Positions 25,030 through 35,111 are shown, numbered from the stretch's first letter. The stretch: 64,000 nucleotides of DNA from Clavibacter michiganensis (GCA_002150995.1 MDHJ01000001.1:620001-684000), one strand, 5' to 3'. Notes: generated by a model not told the origin, from the letters alone. Numbers and translations are program-made.

Positions 25030-27135
25030 TCAGCCGATCAGCGACGGCCGGAGGTCCCGCAGCGTCCGATGCGAGGTGATGCGGATCGCGCCGGCCAGCG
25101 CCACCGCGAGCCCGCCGACGAGCCACAGCGCGAGCACGCCCGCGTCCCGGGCCGCCGCACCGAGGTCGCCGCCGTACATGAGCTGGCGGAGCGCATCCAC
25201 CGCGTAGCTCATGGGCAGCACGTGGTGCAGCGCGGCGAGCGGCGCCGGGAGGGTCTGCCAGGGGAACGTGCCGCCCGCGGTCACGAGCTGCACGACCATG
25301 AGCACGAGCCCGAGGAACTGGCCGACGCTCCCCAGCAGCACGTTGAGCGCGAGGATGATGGCCGCGAACGTGATCGACGCGAGCACCATCGTCCCGTACA
25401 TGGCGAGCGGGTGGGCGATGCGGAAGCCGAGCGCCCCCGCGACGATCGCGTACAGGCCCGCCATCTGCACGATCCCGAGGAGGGCGGGGGTGAGCCAGCC
25501 CGCGAGCGTGATCCGCAGGGGAGCCTTCCGCGCCGTGATCGCGCGCCGGGACAGCGGCTTGACGATGAGGAACAGGGCGTAGATCCCGATCCACGCGGCG
25601 AGGCTGATGAAGAACGGCGCGAGCCCCGCGCCGTACTCGCCGGCCTTCGTCACGGCGTCCTGCCGGAGCGCGACCGGGTCGCCGATGGTGTCGGCCTGCG
25701 CGTCGCGCTGCGCGTCGGTGGACGCGGGGATCTCGTCGAGACCCGAGTCGAGCCCGTCGCGGAGCCGCGTGGCGCCGTCCTGCAGGGTGCCGAGCCCGGC
25801 CGCGAGCGAGGTCGCGCCGTCGGACGCGGAGTGCGCGCCGGTCGCGAGCGTCGCGCTGCCGTCCGCGGCCTGCGCGATCCCCGACGCGAGCGCGGGCGAT
25901 GCGGCGGCCAACGCGTCGGCGCCGTCCGCGACCTGGCGGCCGCCGGTCGCGAGCATGCCGGCCCCTTGGGCCAGGGTCGCGGATCCGGTCTGCAGCCGCC
26001 CGGCGGCGTCGGCCACCTGGGCGCTGCCCTGGGCGACGCGCTCGCTGCCGGCGGCCAAGGTGGTGAGCTGGGCGCTCAGGCCGTCCGTCTTCGCGGCCGC
26101 GTCCGTGATGCCCTTCCCGAGGCCGTCGAGCCGGGTGAGGGCCTGGTCGATCTCGGCCTGCGGGATGCCCGCGGCCGTCATGCGGGCGACGATGTCGGCG
26201 CGGATGGCGGGCACCTCGGCGGCGAGGTCGTCCGCGCCGGCGGAGGCGGTGGATCCGACTGCCGCGATCTGCGCGTTCCCGTCGGCGACCTGGCGGGCGC
26301 CGGTGGCGACCTGCTGCGCTCCCGGGGTGAGGGCGGCTGCGCCCGTGGAGAGCTCGGTCGCGCCGGACGAGAGCGCGTCGGCCCCGGTCGCGACCTGGTC
26401 GGCGCCCGAGGCGAGTTGCTGCGTCTGCGCGGGGAGCTGCGCCGTCCCCGTGCGGAGCTGCGCGAGGCCCGAGGAGAGCGTGTCGGCGCCCGTGGCCAGC
26501 TGCGCGTTCCCGTCCGCGAGGCTGTCGGCACCCGTGCGCGCGCTGGCGCTGCCGTCGACGAGCTGCTGCGCGCCGGACGCGGCGTCGCCGAGGCTCGAGC
26601 GCACGTCGGCGAGGCCCAGCAGCAGCCTGCCCGCGGCCTCCGTGCCGACGCGCGCGGCGACGGACTTCGTGATCCGCGCCCCGGCCTGCTGCGCGATGGT
26701 GGTGGCGAGGTAGCTGTTCGCGTCGTCGGTGGCCATGACCACGCGCGCCTGCTGGGGATCCGTGCCGGAGGACGACGCGAGCGCGTCGGAGAACCCGGCC
26801 GGGATCGTCAGCGTGAAGTCGTAGGTGCCGTCCTCGAGGCCCGTGCGCGCCTCGGCCGCGGAGACCTCGTGCCAGTCGAAGGAGGCGTCGTCGAGGACGT
26901 CGGTTGCGACGTCCGTGCCGTAGTCGACCGCCTCGCCGTCGACCGTGGTGCCCTGGTCGGCCATGACGAGCGCGGCGGGCACCCGGTCGAGGCTGCTGTA
27001 CGGGTCCTGGTTGGCCCAGAGGTACAGGCCGCCGTAGAGGACGGGCACCAGCACGAGCGCGACCAGCGCGACCTTGGACATGGTGGTGGCGGTGAGGCGC
27101 GTCAGCTCGGCGCGCACCAGGGGGAGGAGTCTCAT
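25030..27135 (-). CDS. YhgE/Pip-type ABC-2 family membrane protein
   Basis: 701 residues. One N-terminal TM helix (MSKVALVALVLVPVLYGGLYLW) leads to an extracytoplasmic domain (NQDPYSSLDRVPAALVMADQ) and a long region of about 30 near-heptad repeats of the LASGADxLAxG / VADGAxxLAxG kind, predicted as an extended coil or beta-like stack. A C-terminal ABC-2-like bundle of about five TM helices (LSRRAITARKAPLRITLAGW onward) follows. Homologues include the Pip phage-infection protein and ESX-like export factors. ATG 27135 overlaps the upstream TGA (ATGA). Confidence 0.88.
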   Translation of the reverse strand: MRLLPLVRAELTRLTATTMSKVALVALVLVPVLYGGLYLWANQDPYSSLDRVPAALVMADQGTTVDGEAVDYGTDVATDVLDDASFDWHEVSAAEARTGLEDGTYDFTLTIPAGFSDALASSSGTDPQQARVVMATDDANSYLATTIAQQAGARITKSVAARVGTEAAGRLLLGLADVRSSLGDAASGAQQLVDGSASARTGADSLADGNAQLATGADTLSSGLAQLRTGTAQLPAQTQQLASGADQVATGADALSSGATELSTGAAALTPGAQQVATGARQVADGNAQIAAVGSTASAGADDLAAEVPAIRADIVARMTAAGIPQAEIDQALTRLDGLGKGITDAAAKTDGLSAQLTTLAAGSERVAQGSAQVADAAGRLQTGSATLAQGAGMLATGGRQVADGADALAAASPALASGIAQAADGSATLATGAHSASDGATSLAAGLGTLQDGATRLRDGLDSGLDEIPASTDAQRDAQADTIGDPVALRQDAVTKAGEYGAGLAPFFISLAAWIGIYALFLIVKPLSRRAITARKAPLRITLAGWLTPALLGIVQMAGLYAIVAGALGFRIAHPLAMYGTMVLASITFAAIILALNVLLGSVGQFLGLVLMVVQLVTAGGTFPWQTLPAPLAALHHVLPMSYAVDALRQLMYGGDLGAAARDAGVLALWLVGGLAVALAGAIRITSHRTLRDLRPSLIG

Positions 27136-27794
27136 CGGGTCGGGCTTCCGTCGATCGAGGGGGTGGGGGAGGGGTCGGGGGCGTCGTCCGCGGGCAGCGC
27201 GGCGATCGCCTCGGCGGCGGCCTCGCTCGTGACGACGAGGACGCCGGTGCCGGAGCGGGCGAGGTCGCGGAGGACCCGCATCCACTCGGCGACCGCGCCG
27301 CCGTGCCGCTCGGGCGACGTGACGACGACGGCCTCGACGCCCGCGCGGGAGGCCGCGAGCGTCGTGAGCAGGCGGATGCGGGCGACCGCGGGGACCGCGG
27401 AGAACGGCGCGCGCGCGAGGTCGGCGAGCTGCTGGTCGTCGAGGATCACGCCCACCTCGTGCCGCCCGGAGCGGTGGCCGGCGAGCGCGAGCTCCTCGGC
27501 GACGACCGCGCGGAGGGTCACGTCGTCGGCGGGCTCGTTGATCCGCGGGGTGTCGACGAGCGCGACCCGCTCGGCGATGCGCGCGGCGACGCCCGCGGAG
27601 GCGTCGTCGTCGAGGGCGAGGGTGCCGCCGTCGGTCCGCATGCGGCCGGATGCGACGAGCGACAGCACGGTCGGCCGAAGCTCCGTCTCGGCGACGGCGA
27701 CCACGGGGGCCGGGCCGCCGTAGGCCAGCGAGATCGCGGGCAGGGCGGGTGCCGGGCCGTCGCCGACGCGCGCGTCCGTGAGGGTGACGATCAC
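27132..27794 (-). CDS. Degenerate ABC-ATPase-like protein lacking catalytic motifs
   Basis: 220 residues from GTG 27794. The overall run VTLTDARVGDG, PAPVVAVAETELRPTVLSLV, ASGRMRTDGGTLALDDD, ERVALVDTPRINEPADDVTL and ARIRLLTTLAASRAGVEAVVV follows the order of an ABC nucleotide-binding domain. The Walker A glycine-lysine loop is replaced by AETELRP, the LSGGQ signature is absent, and the Walker B DEP becomes TSPERH. It should not hydrolyse ATP. It is coupled by overlapping codons both to the TetR gene and to the YhgE-like gene, so it probably acts as a structural partner. Confidence 0.72.
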   Translation of the reverse strand: MIVTLTDARVGDGPAPALPAISLAYGGPAPVVAVAETELRPTVLSLVASGRMRTDGGTLALDDDASAGVAARIAERVALVDTPRINEPADDVTLRAVVAEELALAGHRSGRHEVGVILDDQQLADLARAPFSAVPAVARIRLLTTLAASRAGVEAVVVTSPERHGGAVAEWMRVLRDLARSGTGVLVVTSEAAAEAIAALPADDAPDPSPTPSIDGSPTR

Positions 27795-28462
27795 CGGGCC
27801 GCCTCGATCCGGGGGATGGCGGCCACGCGCGGCGGGGCCTCGCGGAGCTCCGGGGCGGCGGCGATGAGGTCCCCGGCGGCGCGCCAGTCGAGGCCGCAGA
27901 GGGCGAGCGCGGTGAGGATGACGAGGGTGTGCCCCTCGGCGCGGCCGATGTCGCTGCGGGTCGCCTCGTCGAGCACGGCGAGCGCGCCGCCCTCGACGAG
28001 CCGCGCGAGCGTGGGCGCGGGCATGTCGCCGCGCAGCTCGCCCGCTGCGATGCCGCGCTCGACGACGCGCTGCAGCTCGGCGCGCAGGGGCGCGAGCTCG
28101 GCGGCGACCTCGCGCGCGAGGGGCCCGCGCACGGCGACCCGGGCCATGACGCGCACCTGCTCGACCTCCGCCCACAGGCGGGCGCCGATGAGCGCGACGT
28201 GGATCCGGCTGTCGGGGTGGGTGATGCCCGCGAGCGACTCGACGATGCGCCGCGCTCCGCGCTGCAGCACCTCGCGGACGAGGTCGTCGCGCGTGGCGAA
28301 GTGGCCGTAGACGGCGCGGCGGCTGAGGCCGGCGGCGGCGGCGATGGTCTCGAGCGAGGCGTCGGGGTCGCGGTCGAGCGCGACGACCGCCGCGTCGACG
28401 AGGGCCTGGCGGTTGCTCGCGGCGTCCTTGCGGGGCGCGCGTGCGGAGGCGAGGGAGGTCAT
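27791..28462 (-). CDS. TetR-family transcriptional regulator
   Basis: 223 residues. The N-terminal helix-turn-helix ASLETIAAAAGLSRRAVYGHFATRDDLV is diagnostic for TetR, and the C-terminal domain is a helical ligand-binding bundle. It is the first gene of a three-gene operon (TetR, ABC-like, YhgE-like) joined by GTGA and ATGA overlaps, so it probably autoregulates the export operon. ATG 28462 is chosen because TAGCCT ends 6 nt upstream; a GTG at 28468 also exists. Confidence 0.9.
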   Translation of the reverse strand: MTSLASARAPRKDAASNRQALVDAAVVALDRDPDASLETIAAAAGLSRRAVYGHFATRDDLVREVLQRGARRIVESLAGITHPDSRIHVALIGARLWAEVEQVRVMARVAVRGPLAREVAAELAPLRAELQRVVERGIAAGELRGDMPAPTLARLVEGGALAVLDEATRSDIGRAEGHTLVILTALALCGLDWRAAGDLIAAAPELREAPPRVAAIPRIEAAR

Positions 28463-28468
28463 GGACAC

Positions 28469-28502
28469 AGGCTAGTGATCCTGCACAGTGCTGTGCAAGT
28501 TA
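28469..28502 (-). promoter_or_regulatory. TetR-operon promoter with operator TGCACAG-N2-CTGTGCA
   Basis: The inverted repeat at 28482-28497 lies between a -35 TTGCAC (28499-28494, minus strand) and a -10 TAGCCT (28474-28469), which is placed 6 nt before the TetR ATG. The operator therefore blocks the core promoter and the mRNA would be leaderless. Binding by the encoded TetR protein is an inference from position and symmetry. Confidence 0.72.
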
Positions 28503-28549
28503 CGCAGCGCGCTCCCAGCGCCGGAGAGCGGGCAGGGGCTCGGGGCGCG

Positions 28550-28945
28550 TCAGGGCACGTCCTCCTGCGACCACAGGTCGGCCTGGATCACGAGGAGCTC
28601 CCCCTGGACCTCGGCCCGGAGCGAGACGGTGCGCGGATCCCACGGCGTGCCGGGGATGCGCGCCTGGGGCGTCGCGCCCAGCCCGGCCGCGAGCTCCGCC
28701 GGGGTGGTGCCGGTGGGCGGGAGCACCGAGACGAGGATCCAGCAGCCGCCGGACCCGCACTCCTCGCGACGATCGACCACCGTGCTGCCCTCCGGCAGGG
28801 GGATGGCCGACACCGCCGGGACGTCGCCCTCGGTGGCGAAGACCGCCAGGGCGCCGAGCCGCAGGAGGTACAGGGCCGCGAGCACGGCCACGACGACGAG
28901 CACCGCGATCAGCGTGCGCCGTCTCCGCCTCGTCGCCCCGGTCAT
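28550..28945 (-). CDS. Hypothetical membrane-anchored protein
   Basis: 131 residues. A basic N-terminus (MTGATRRRRR) precedes one TM helix (TLIAVLVVVAVLAALYLLRL) and a small extracytoplasmic domain with two cysteines in ECGSGGCWILVSV, which may form a disulfide. No family is recognised. TAGGGT ends 7 nt before the ATG, again a leaderless pattern. Confidence 0.7.
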   Translation of the reverse strand: MTGATRRRRRTLIAVLVVVAVLAALYLLRLGALAVFATEGDVPAVSAIPLPEGSTVVDRREECGSGGCWILVSVLPPTGTTPAELAAGLGATPQARIPGTPWDPRTVSLRAEVQGELLVIQADLWSQEDVP

Positions 28946-28975
28946 CCTGCCGACCCTAGCGACGGGAACGGCCCG

Positions 28976-30205
28976 TCAGCGCCGCAGCGTCTCGCTGGGC
29001 AGCTCGCCGAAGGCCTGCGCGTACGAGGCCGCGAACCGGCCGAGGTGGGCGAAGCCCCACTCCTCGGCGACGCTGCGGACCGTCGTGGTGGTGGGGGTCG
29101 CGTCCAGGAGCTGCGCGCGCACCCGGCGCAGGCGGATCCCGCGGAGGTACTCGGTGGGCGTCTGGCCGTGGTGGCGGCGCAGCGCCAGCTGGAGCACGCG
29201 CGTCGAGATGCCGGCGGCGGCCGCGGCCTCGGCGGGCGTGATGGGGAGGTGGGCGTTGTGGTGCAGGTACTCCACGGCCACGCGGATGTGGGCCATGCGC
29301 GGTGCGCGGAGCTCGTCGGGCAGCTCCACGTCGTCCCACGGGAAGAGGCGCAGCGTCGCGCGGGCGAGGGAGAGGTCGGCCTCGAGGCGCATCAGGGGGG
29401 AGGCGTCGGGGTCGGTGATGACGGGCGCCGCGGCGGCGACGGCCCGGCGCCACACGGCCGCGGTCTCGATGCTCGGCACGCTGCGGTGCTCGAACAGCAG
29501 CGGACGGGCCGGGCCGTGGTGGAACTCCGTCGCGGTCTGCTCGAGGAAGCCCGCGTCGAGGTGCACGCAGTTCTGGCGGGTGGAGCTCGCCTGGTACTGG
29601 AACGGGCGGCCGGTGGGGAAGAGGAAGGGGAGCTGCCCCTGGGAGGAGACGGAGCGGGATCCGCGGTCCACCGTGATCCGGCCCTCGAGGAACCACGTGA
29701 CCACGTGCTCCGGACGCTGGGGGCTCTCGGCCCACTGCGTGCCCGCGATGCGCGAGGTGCGCAGCGTGACGCGCTCGCCGCCGAGGATGGCGTAGCGGTA
29801 GGAGAAGGTGCCGGTGCGACGGTCGGGAGCGAAGCGGATCCCCTCGAGCACCGCGCCGAAGCTCGCGGTGGCCTCGTCGATGTCCGACCCCGCCATGACG
29901 GCGCGGAGGAAGGGCTCGACCGGGGCGTCGGACGGCGCGGCGTCGGGGGCCGCGAGCGCGTCGGCCGGGGCGGCCGGGGCCGGGGGCTGGGCGGCGGCGT
30001 CCCCGCCCATCCCCTGATCGCCCACCTCGACGGCGGCGGCGGGCGAGAGCGATCCGGTGCCGACGGAGGTGGTCGCCGTAGCGGCGGTGCCGGCGACGGT
30101 CGGATCCACGAGGGACGCGGCGTCGGACGCGGCGGTGTCGGCGTGCGGCGTGCGCGGTCGGCGCGAGGCATCCCTCGTTCCGACGGGGGTCAGCGTTGTC
30201 GTCAT
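28976..30205 (-). CDS. AraC-family transcriptional regulator with long disordered N-terminus
   Basis: 409 residues. The first 100 or so are Ala/Pro/Thr/Asp-rich and probably disordered. The sensor region follows (FSYRYAILGGERVTLRTSRI; WFLEGRITVDRG), of the AraC 'arabinose-binding-like' type. Then comes a C-terminal double helix-turn-helix: LPITPAEAAAAAGISTRVLQ, LRRHHGQTPTEYLRGIRLRR and VRSVAEEWGFAHLGRFAASY. It acts as a homodimeric activator with an unknown effector. Nothing nearby is an obvious target other than its own upstream region. Confidence 0.88.
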   Translation of the reverse strand: MTTTLTPVGTRDASRRPRTPHADTAASDAASLVDPTVAGTAATATTSVGTGSLSPAAAVEVGDQGMGGDAAAQPPAPAAPADALAAPDAAPSDAPVEPFLRAVMAGSDIDEATASFGAVLEGIRFAPDRRTGTFSYRYAILGGERVTLRTSRIAGTQWAESPQRPEHVVTWFLEGRITVDRGSRSVSSQGQLPFLFPTGRPFQYQASSTRQNCVHLDAGFLEQTATEFHHGPARPLLFEHRSVPSIETAAVWRRAVAAAAPVITDPDASPLMRLEADLSLARATLRLFPWDDVELPDELRAPRMAHIRVAVEYLHHNAHLPITPAEAAAAAGISTRVLQLALRRHHGQTPTEYLRGIRLRRVRAQLLDATPTTTTVRSVAEEWGFAHLGRFAASYAQAFGELPSETLRR

Positions 30206-30518
30206 GGTCCCTGCGGTCTCCGGCGTCGATCGTCTCCGCCCTCCCGCTCATCATGCATGGTGGTCCTGCGGCAGGGCGCCTCCGGCGATCCCGGAGGCTG
30301 CGGGTGCTTCGGCGCGGGCCCGCGGGAGAGCGGGTCGTCGCTGAGCGGATATCCGCTGAGCGAATCCGCGTCCCCCGATCGGTTGCGTCGCACGGCCATC
30401 GCGCGTCCTGCGGTCGCTCGGGCGGCGTGCCGGAGGCGCACCGGATCCGCACGGCCGGGGCGCCTAGGCTCGTCTGCGCGCACCGCCCGGGCGCACCCGA
30501 TCACCCGAGAGGCGCCGC
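30206..30518. other. 313-bp intergenic region with palindrome and direct repeats
   Basis: Holds no convincing gene. GCGGATATCCGC (30345-30356) is a perfect 12-bp palindrome flanked by two GCTGAGCG direct repeats (30340-30347 and 30355-30362), a plausible binding site for the divergent AraC-type regulator. Near the right end TAGGCT (30471-30476) could be the -10 of the small membrane gene at 30519, which also has a GAGAGG Shine-Dalgarno. Confidence 0.5.
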
Positions 30519-30722
30519 ATGACGAGCGACCGGTCCCTGGCCTTCATCCTGCTGCGCTCGTGCCTCGTGATGGTGGCGCTCGGCATCGTCACCGCGCAGA
30601 CCGGCGGCGGACTCGGCGTCGTGGGCGGCGTGGCGATCGTGCTCGCGGCCGGACTCGGCGGCGCGGCGGCCTTCTACTGGCGGCGCCACCTCGCGGCGAA
30701 GCGGCGCGACCCCTTCAGCTGA
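30519..30722 (+). CDS. Small two-helix membrane protein
   Basis: 67 residues: MTSDRSLAFILLRSCLVMVA continuing through two hydrophobic helices separated by TGGGLG, and a basic tail RRHLAAKRRDPFS. No family is recognised. GAGAGGC is positioned 4 nt before the ATG. It converges on sbcC with a 19-bp gap. Confidence 0.68.
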   Translation: MTSDRSLAFILLRSCLVMVALGIVTAQTGGGLGVVGGVAIVLAAGLGGAAAFYWRRHLAAKRRDPFS

Positions 30723-30741
30723 GCCACGGCGCGGGCTGCGG

Positions 30742-33700
30742 TCACGCCGGGTCGGACACCGTGGACGTCAGCGTCGACGACCCGTCCGGGCGCCGACGCA
30801 CCTCGATGCGGTCCGCCACCCGCTGCTTCAGCTCCTCCACGTGGCTGACGATGCCGACCGTGCGCCCGCCGGAGGACAGCCGCCCGAGCTCCGACATGAC
30901 CGCGTCGAGCGTCTCGGGGTCGAGCGTGCCGAACCCCTCGTCGACGAAGAGCGTGCCGAGCTGCAGCCCGCCCGCCTCCGCCTGCACCACGTCGGCGAGG
31001 CCCAGCGCCAGGCTCAGCGACGCGTAGAAGGTCTCCCCGCCGGAGAAGCTCGCGGGCTCGCGTACGCGGTCGACGACGTGGTCGCGGATCTGCAGCGCCA
31101 GCCCCGTCTTCCGGGACCTGCTGGTCGTCTCGCGCTCCTCGCTGACCTCGAGCTCGTAGCGCCCGCTCGACATGACGCGCAGGCGTGCGTTCGCGGCCTG
31201 CACCACGTCCTCGAAGCGCCGCAGCAGCACGTAGGTGCCGAGGGTGATGCCGCGCGAGTTCTCCGGCGTGACGGCGTTGGCGACCTCGGCCATGCGGATC
31301 GCGGCGCGCGCCCGGTCGCCCGCGCGGGCGCTCTCCCGCCGGGCGTCCTCGTGCCGGGCGAGGGCGGAGGCGCTGCGGTCGGCCCGGTCGCGGGCGCGCG
31401 CGGCCCGCTCGGCGCTGGTGCGCGCCGCGGACTGCGCGGCGTCGAGGGCGGCTCGCGCGGCGTCCGGATCCGCCTCCTCGCCGCCTGTGAGCGCCGCGAC
31501 CTCGGGATCCACGAGGCCCTCCGCGACGACGGCCTGCTCGCGCTCGTGCGCGGCGACCCGCTGGGCGAGGGCCTGCAGCTCCGGCGCCGGCAGCGCGGCG
31601 GCCGCGCGGCCTCCTCGGTGGCGATCGACTGGTCCTCGAGCGTGCGGGCGAGCTCGGCGGCGCGTGACGCGGCGTCGGCCGCCGTGCGCTCGCGGGTGGC
31701 GGCGAGGGCAACGAGGCGCTCCACGAGGGCGCGCTCCTCGGCGCGGTCGGCGACGAGGGCCGCCACGCGGGGAGACGCGCCCTCGGGGTCGCGCTCGGCG
31801 GCAGCGTCGGCGCTGACCTCGGCCTCCGCCTCGACCTCGGCGGCGCGTGCCGCGAGCACCGCGCGGACCGCCGCCTCGTCGTCCGCGCACAGCTCGCGCG
31901 CGCGGACCGCGCGCTCGCGGAGGCCCGACAGCGCGGCGCGGGCGTCGTCGCGGCGCGTGCGGATCAGCTCGGTCGCCGTGTCGTGGGCGGCGAGCTCGGC
32001 CTCCGCCGTGCGGAGCGCGCCGCCGGCGGCCTCGGCCTCCGCGAGTCGGGCCCTGCGGGCGGCGACCTCGGCGTCGGCGGATGCCGCCGTGATGCCGTCG
32101 AGGGCGGTCTCGGCGACCTCGTGCCGGGCGCTCGCGTCGGAGAGCGCGGCGACCGCCTCGCCCTGCGCCCGCTCGGCGGCGGCGCGGGCCTCGGCCGCCG
32201 CCTCGATCTCGTGGTCGTCCGGGTGCCCCGGCGCGCTCGGCGCGGGGCGGGGGTGGTCGACGGCGCCGCACACCGGGCACGGCTCCCCATCGGCGAGCTC
32301 GCGCGCGAGCTCGCCCGCGAGCCCTCGGATCTTCCGCTCCCGCAGCTCCGCCTCGTGCCGCACGGCCGACGTCGCCGCCGTCGAGCGGGCGTCGACGGCG
32401 CCGCGGGCCGTGACGACCCGCGCCGCCAGCTCCCCGAGCTCGGCGACGCGCCGTCGCGCCCCCTCCGCCTCGGCGAGGGCGGTGCGCGCCGACTCGACGC
32501 CGCCCGCCGCGGACGCCGCGCGCTCGCGGGCACCTTGCAGCGGGATGCGACCGGCGGGCCGCTCCGCGAGCTCGGCCTCGGCGCCCTCCGCGACCTCCTC
32601 CCGCGCCGCCACCTGCTCCTCGGCGGCCCGCACGTCGTCGCGTCGGCCGGGCAGGGCGCGTTCGCGTGCCTCGGCATCGGCGAGCGTCGCCAGCTCGGCC
32701 ACGAGCGCGTCGCGCCTCGCGGCCAGCGCCGTGGCGGGCGCGTCGGCGAGCTCTGGCCGCCCGTCGCGGCAGGCCGCGCGCGCCGCCGCGTCGGCCTCCT
32801 CCGCGGCGACGCGCGCCGCCTCCGCCCGGTCGCGCGCGGCCAGCGGGCCCACGACCGCGGCGGCCCGTCGCGCCTCCTCGACGCGCCGGGACAGGCCGGC
32901 GATCTCCTCCGCGGCGTCCCGCACCGCCTCCTCGCGGGCGATCAGCGCCCGCCGCCGGGCGAGCGCCCGGGTCACGCGCTCGGCGTCGGCGAGCGCGGCG
33001 GCCGCGTCCTGGCGGGAGCGCTCGTGCTCAGCCCGCGCGTGCTCCGCCGCATCCGCCGCCTCGGCGAGAACGCGCACGACGTCGGGTGCGTCGGCCACGT
33101 CCAGCGCATCCACGCGCGTCGCCTCGCGGAGGCCCGTGACGGCCTCGGCGACCCGGGCGTCGGCAGCATCGGTGCGCTGCTTCGCGGCCGTCCGCATCTC
33201 GGCGAGCCGCTTCGCGGTCGCGTCGTAGACGGCCGTGCCGAACAGCGACTGCAGCACGAGCCGGCGCTGCTCGCCCGTCGAGCGCAGGAACTCCGCGAAC
33301 TCGCCCTGCGGCAGCACGACGGTCTGCACGAACTGCGGGCGCGTCAGCCCGACGATGCGCGCGATCTCCGTGCCCACCTCCTGCGTGCTGGTGCCGAGCA
33401 CCTCCCCGGCGTCGGCGTCCGGCGACGCCAGCCGCACGAGGGTCGCGGAGGCGTTCTGGCCCGTCGTGCCCGTGCCGCGCGCCTTGGGGCGCTGGTACGC
33501 GGGGCTCCGGCGCACCCGGTGGTTCCCCGCGGCCGTCTCGAACACGAGCTCCACGTACGGCTCCACCCCGGCCGCCGCGTGGTGGCTGTGCAGGCGGTCG
33601 CGGCTGGACCCGTCGCTCGCGAGCGACCCGTACAGCGCGAACACGACGGCGTCGATGAGCGTCGACTTGCCGGATCCGGTGGGCCCCTCCAGGAGGAAGA

Positions 33701-33788
33701 GCCCCGACCGCCCGAGCTCGGCGAGGTCGATGACGTGCTCCCCGGCGAACGGGCCGATGGCCTGGAGGGTGAGGCGGTGCAGGTCCAT
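30742..33788 (-). CDS. sbcC: Exonuclease SbcC (SMC/Rad50-type ATPase; single frameshift)
   Basis: About 1015 residues. An N-terminal Walker A (LLEGPTGSGKSTLIDAVVFA) and Q-loop region precede long coiled coils broken by the zinc-hook ELADGEPCPVCGAVDHPRP near mid-protein. A C-terminal signature (REPASFSGGETFYASLSLAL) and Walker B (LFVDEGFGTLDPETLDAV) complete the ATPase. One base is missing near 31602; repair joins EEAAR to AAALPAPELQAL. With SbcD it forms the nuclease that opens hairpins and processes blocked double-strand ends. The ATG overlaps the sbcD stop. Confidence 0.92.
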
Positions 33789-34990
33789 CAGGCGCTCCGG
33801 TCCGCGGCGAGGGCGTCCTCGTAGGCCTGCCGCAGCACGAGGAGCTCGGCCTCGGTGGGCGCGGCGCCCGTCGCGTACTCCACGAAGTCGGCGGCGACCT
33901 CGAGCGGATCCGTCGTCGCGTCGACCACGCGGGACCGCACGCCCTCGACGCGCCCCTCGGGCTCGTGCAGCACGACGAGCGCGTGGGGCAGCGCCTCCCG
34001 GACGCGGGCGACGAGGTGGGCCGGGTGCACGGGATCGGTCACGTGCACGCGCAGCCAGGCGTCGGCGAGGTCGGCGTGCCGTCCGTCGGTGATCTCGGCG
34101 AGCGTCCCCGTCACCTCCGCGAGCCGCCGCGGCACGGGTGCCGGGATCAGCTCGACCCCGGTGGAGCCGTCCGCCGCCAGCTCCACGAGCGCGCTCGACT
34201 TCCGCTGCAGCCGCTCCCCGAACGAGAACGCGAGCGGCGAGCCGGAGTATCGGATGCGCGGCGCCCGGATGCGCGGCGCGAGGCCATCCAGGTCCTGGGC
34301 GCCCGCGCCCGCCGCCCGCACCTCCTGCGCCCCGTGCAGGTGCCCGAGCGCCACGTAGTCCGCCCCCGCGAACACCGCGGCGGGCACCTGGTCGAACCCG
34401 CCGACGCGGATGTCCCGCTCGCTCTCGCTCGGCTCCGCCCCGGTGACGAAGGCGTGCGCGACCACCACGACGCGGGCGTCGCCCCGGCCGGCGGCGTCGG
34501 CCCGCACGCGGTCCATGGCGGCGCCCAGCACGGCCTCGTGCGAGCGCGGCAGGGGAGGGGAGCCGACGGGCACGAGGGTCGCGCGCACCGCGTCCGGGTC
34601 GAGGTACGGCACACCGTAGAAGGCGACCGGTCCGTGCGCGTCGTCGATGACGACGGGCTCGTCGAGCGCCTCCGCCGACGCGAGGATCCGCAGCCCGTCG
34701 CGCAGCAGCGCCGACGCGAACCCGAGGCGCGCAGCCGAGTCGTGGTTGCCGGGCGTGACGACGATGGTCGCGAGCGCGCTCAGCCGCCCCAGCGCGTCGG
34801 AGAGCAGCCGCACGGTCGGGACCCCGGGAACGGCCCGGTCGTAGACGTCGCCCGCGACGAGCACCACGTCGACCGCGCGCTCCCGCACGACCTCGACCAG
34901 GTGGTCGAGGAACGCGGCATGGTGCGCGTGCAGGTCCTCGCCGTGGAGGGTGCGCCCGAGGTGCCAGTCGCTCGTGTGGAGGATGCGCAC
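33788..34990 (-). CDS. sbcD: Exonuclease SbcD (Mre11-type nuclease subunit)
   Basis: 400 residues. The five phosphoesterase motifs are present: RILHTSDWHLGRTL, LVAGDVYDRAVP, VTPGNHDSAAR, VVVAHAFVTGA and VALGHLHGAQ, which hold the two Mn ions. The C-terminal capping domain runs to the end (LRQAYEDALAADRSA). Length is normal for the family. It is the upstream gene of the sbcDC operon, joined to sbcC by ATGA. Confidence 0.95.
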   Translation of the reverse strand: MRILHTSDWHLGRTLHGEDLHAHHAAFLDHLVEVVRERAVDVVLVAGDVYDRAVPGVPTVRLLSDALGRLSALATIVVTPGNHDSAARLGFASALLRDGLRILASAEALDEPVVIDDAHGPVAFYGVPYLDPDAVRATLVPVGSPPLPRSHEAVLGAAMDRVRADAAGRGDARVVVVAHAFVTGAEPSESERDIRVGGFDQVPAAVFAGADYVALGHLHGAQEVRAAGAGAQDLDGLAPRIRAPRIRYSGSPLAFSFGERLQRKSSALVELAADGSTGVELIPAPVPRRLAEVTGTLAEITDGRHADLADAWLRVHVTDPVHPAHLVARVREALPHALVVLHEPEGRVEGVRSRVVDATTDPLEVAADFVEYATGAAPTEAELLVLRQAYEDALAADRSA

Positions 34991-35111
34991 GCGGGTCCTT
35001 CCGTGGGCGGGCGGCGGTGCCCGTCACGCTACCGGAGGGCTCCGACACGGCCGGCTCGGCGGCGGCGGCGCCGCCCTCGGGACCCGCCGGGCCCTCGCGG
35101 TAGGATCGAGT

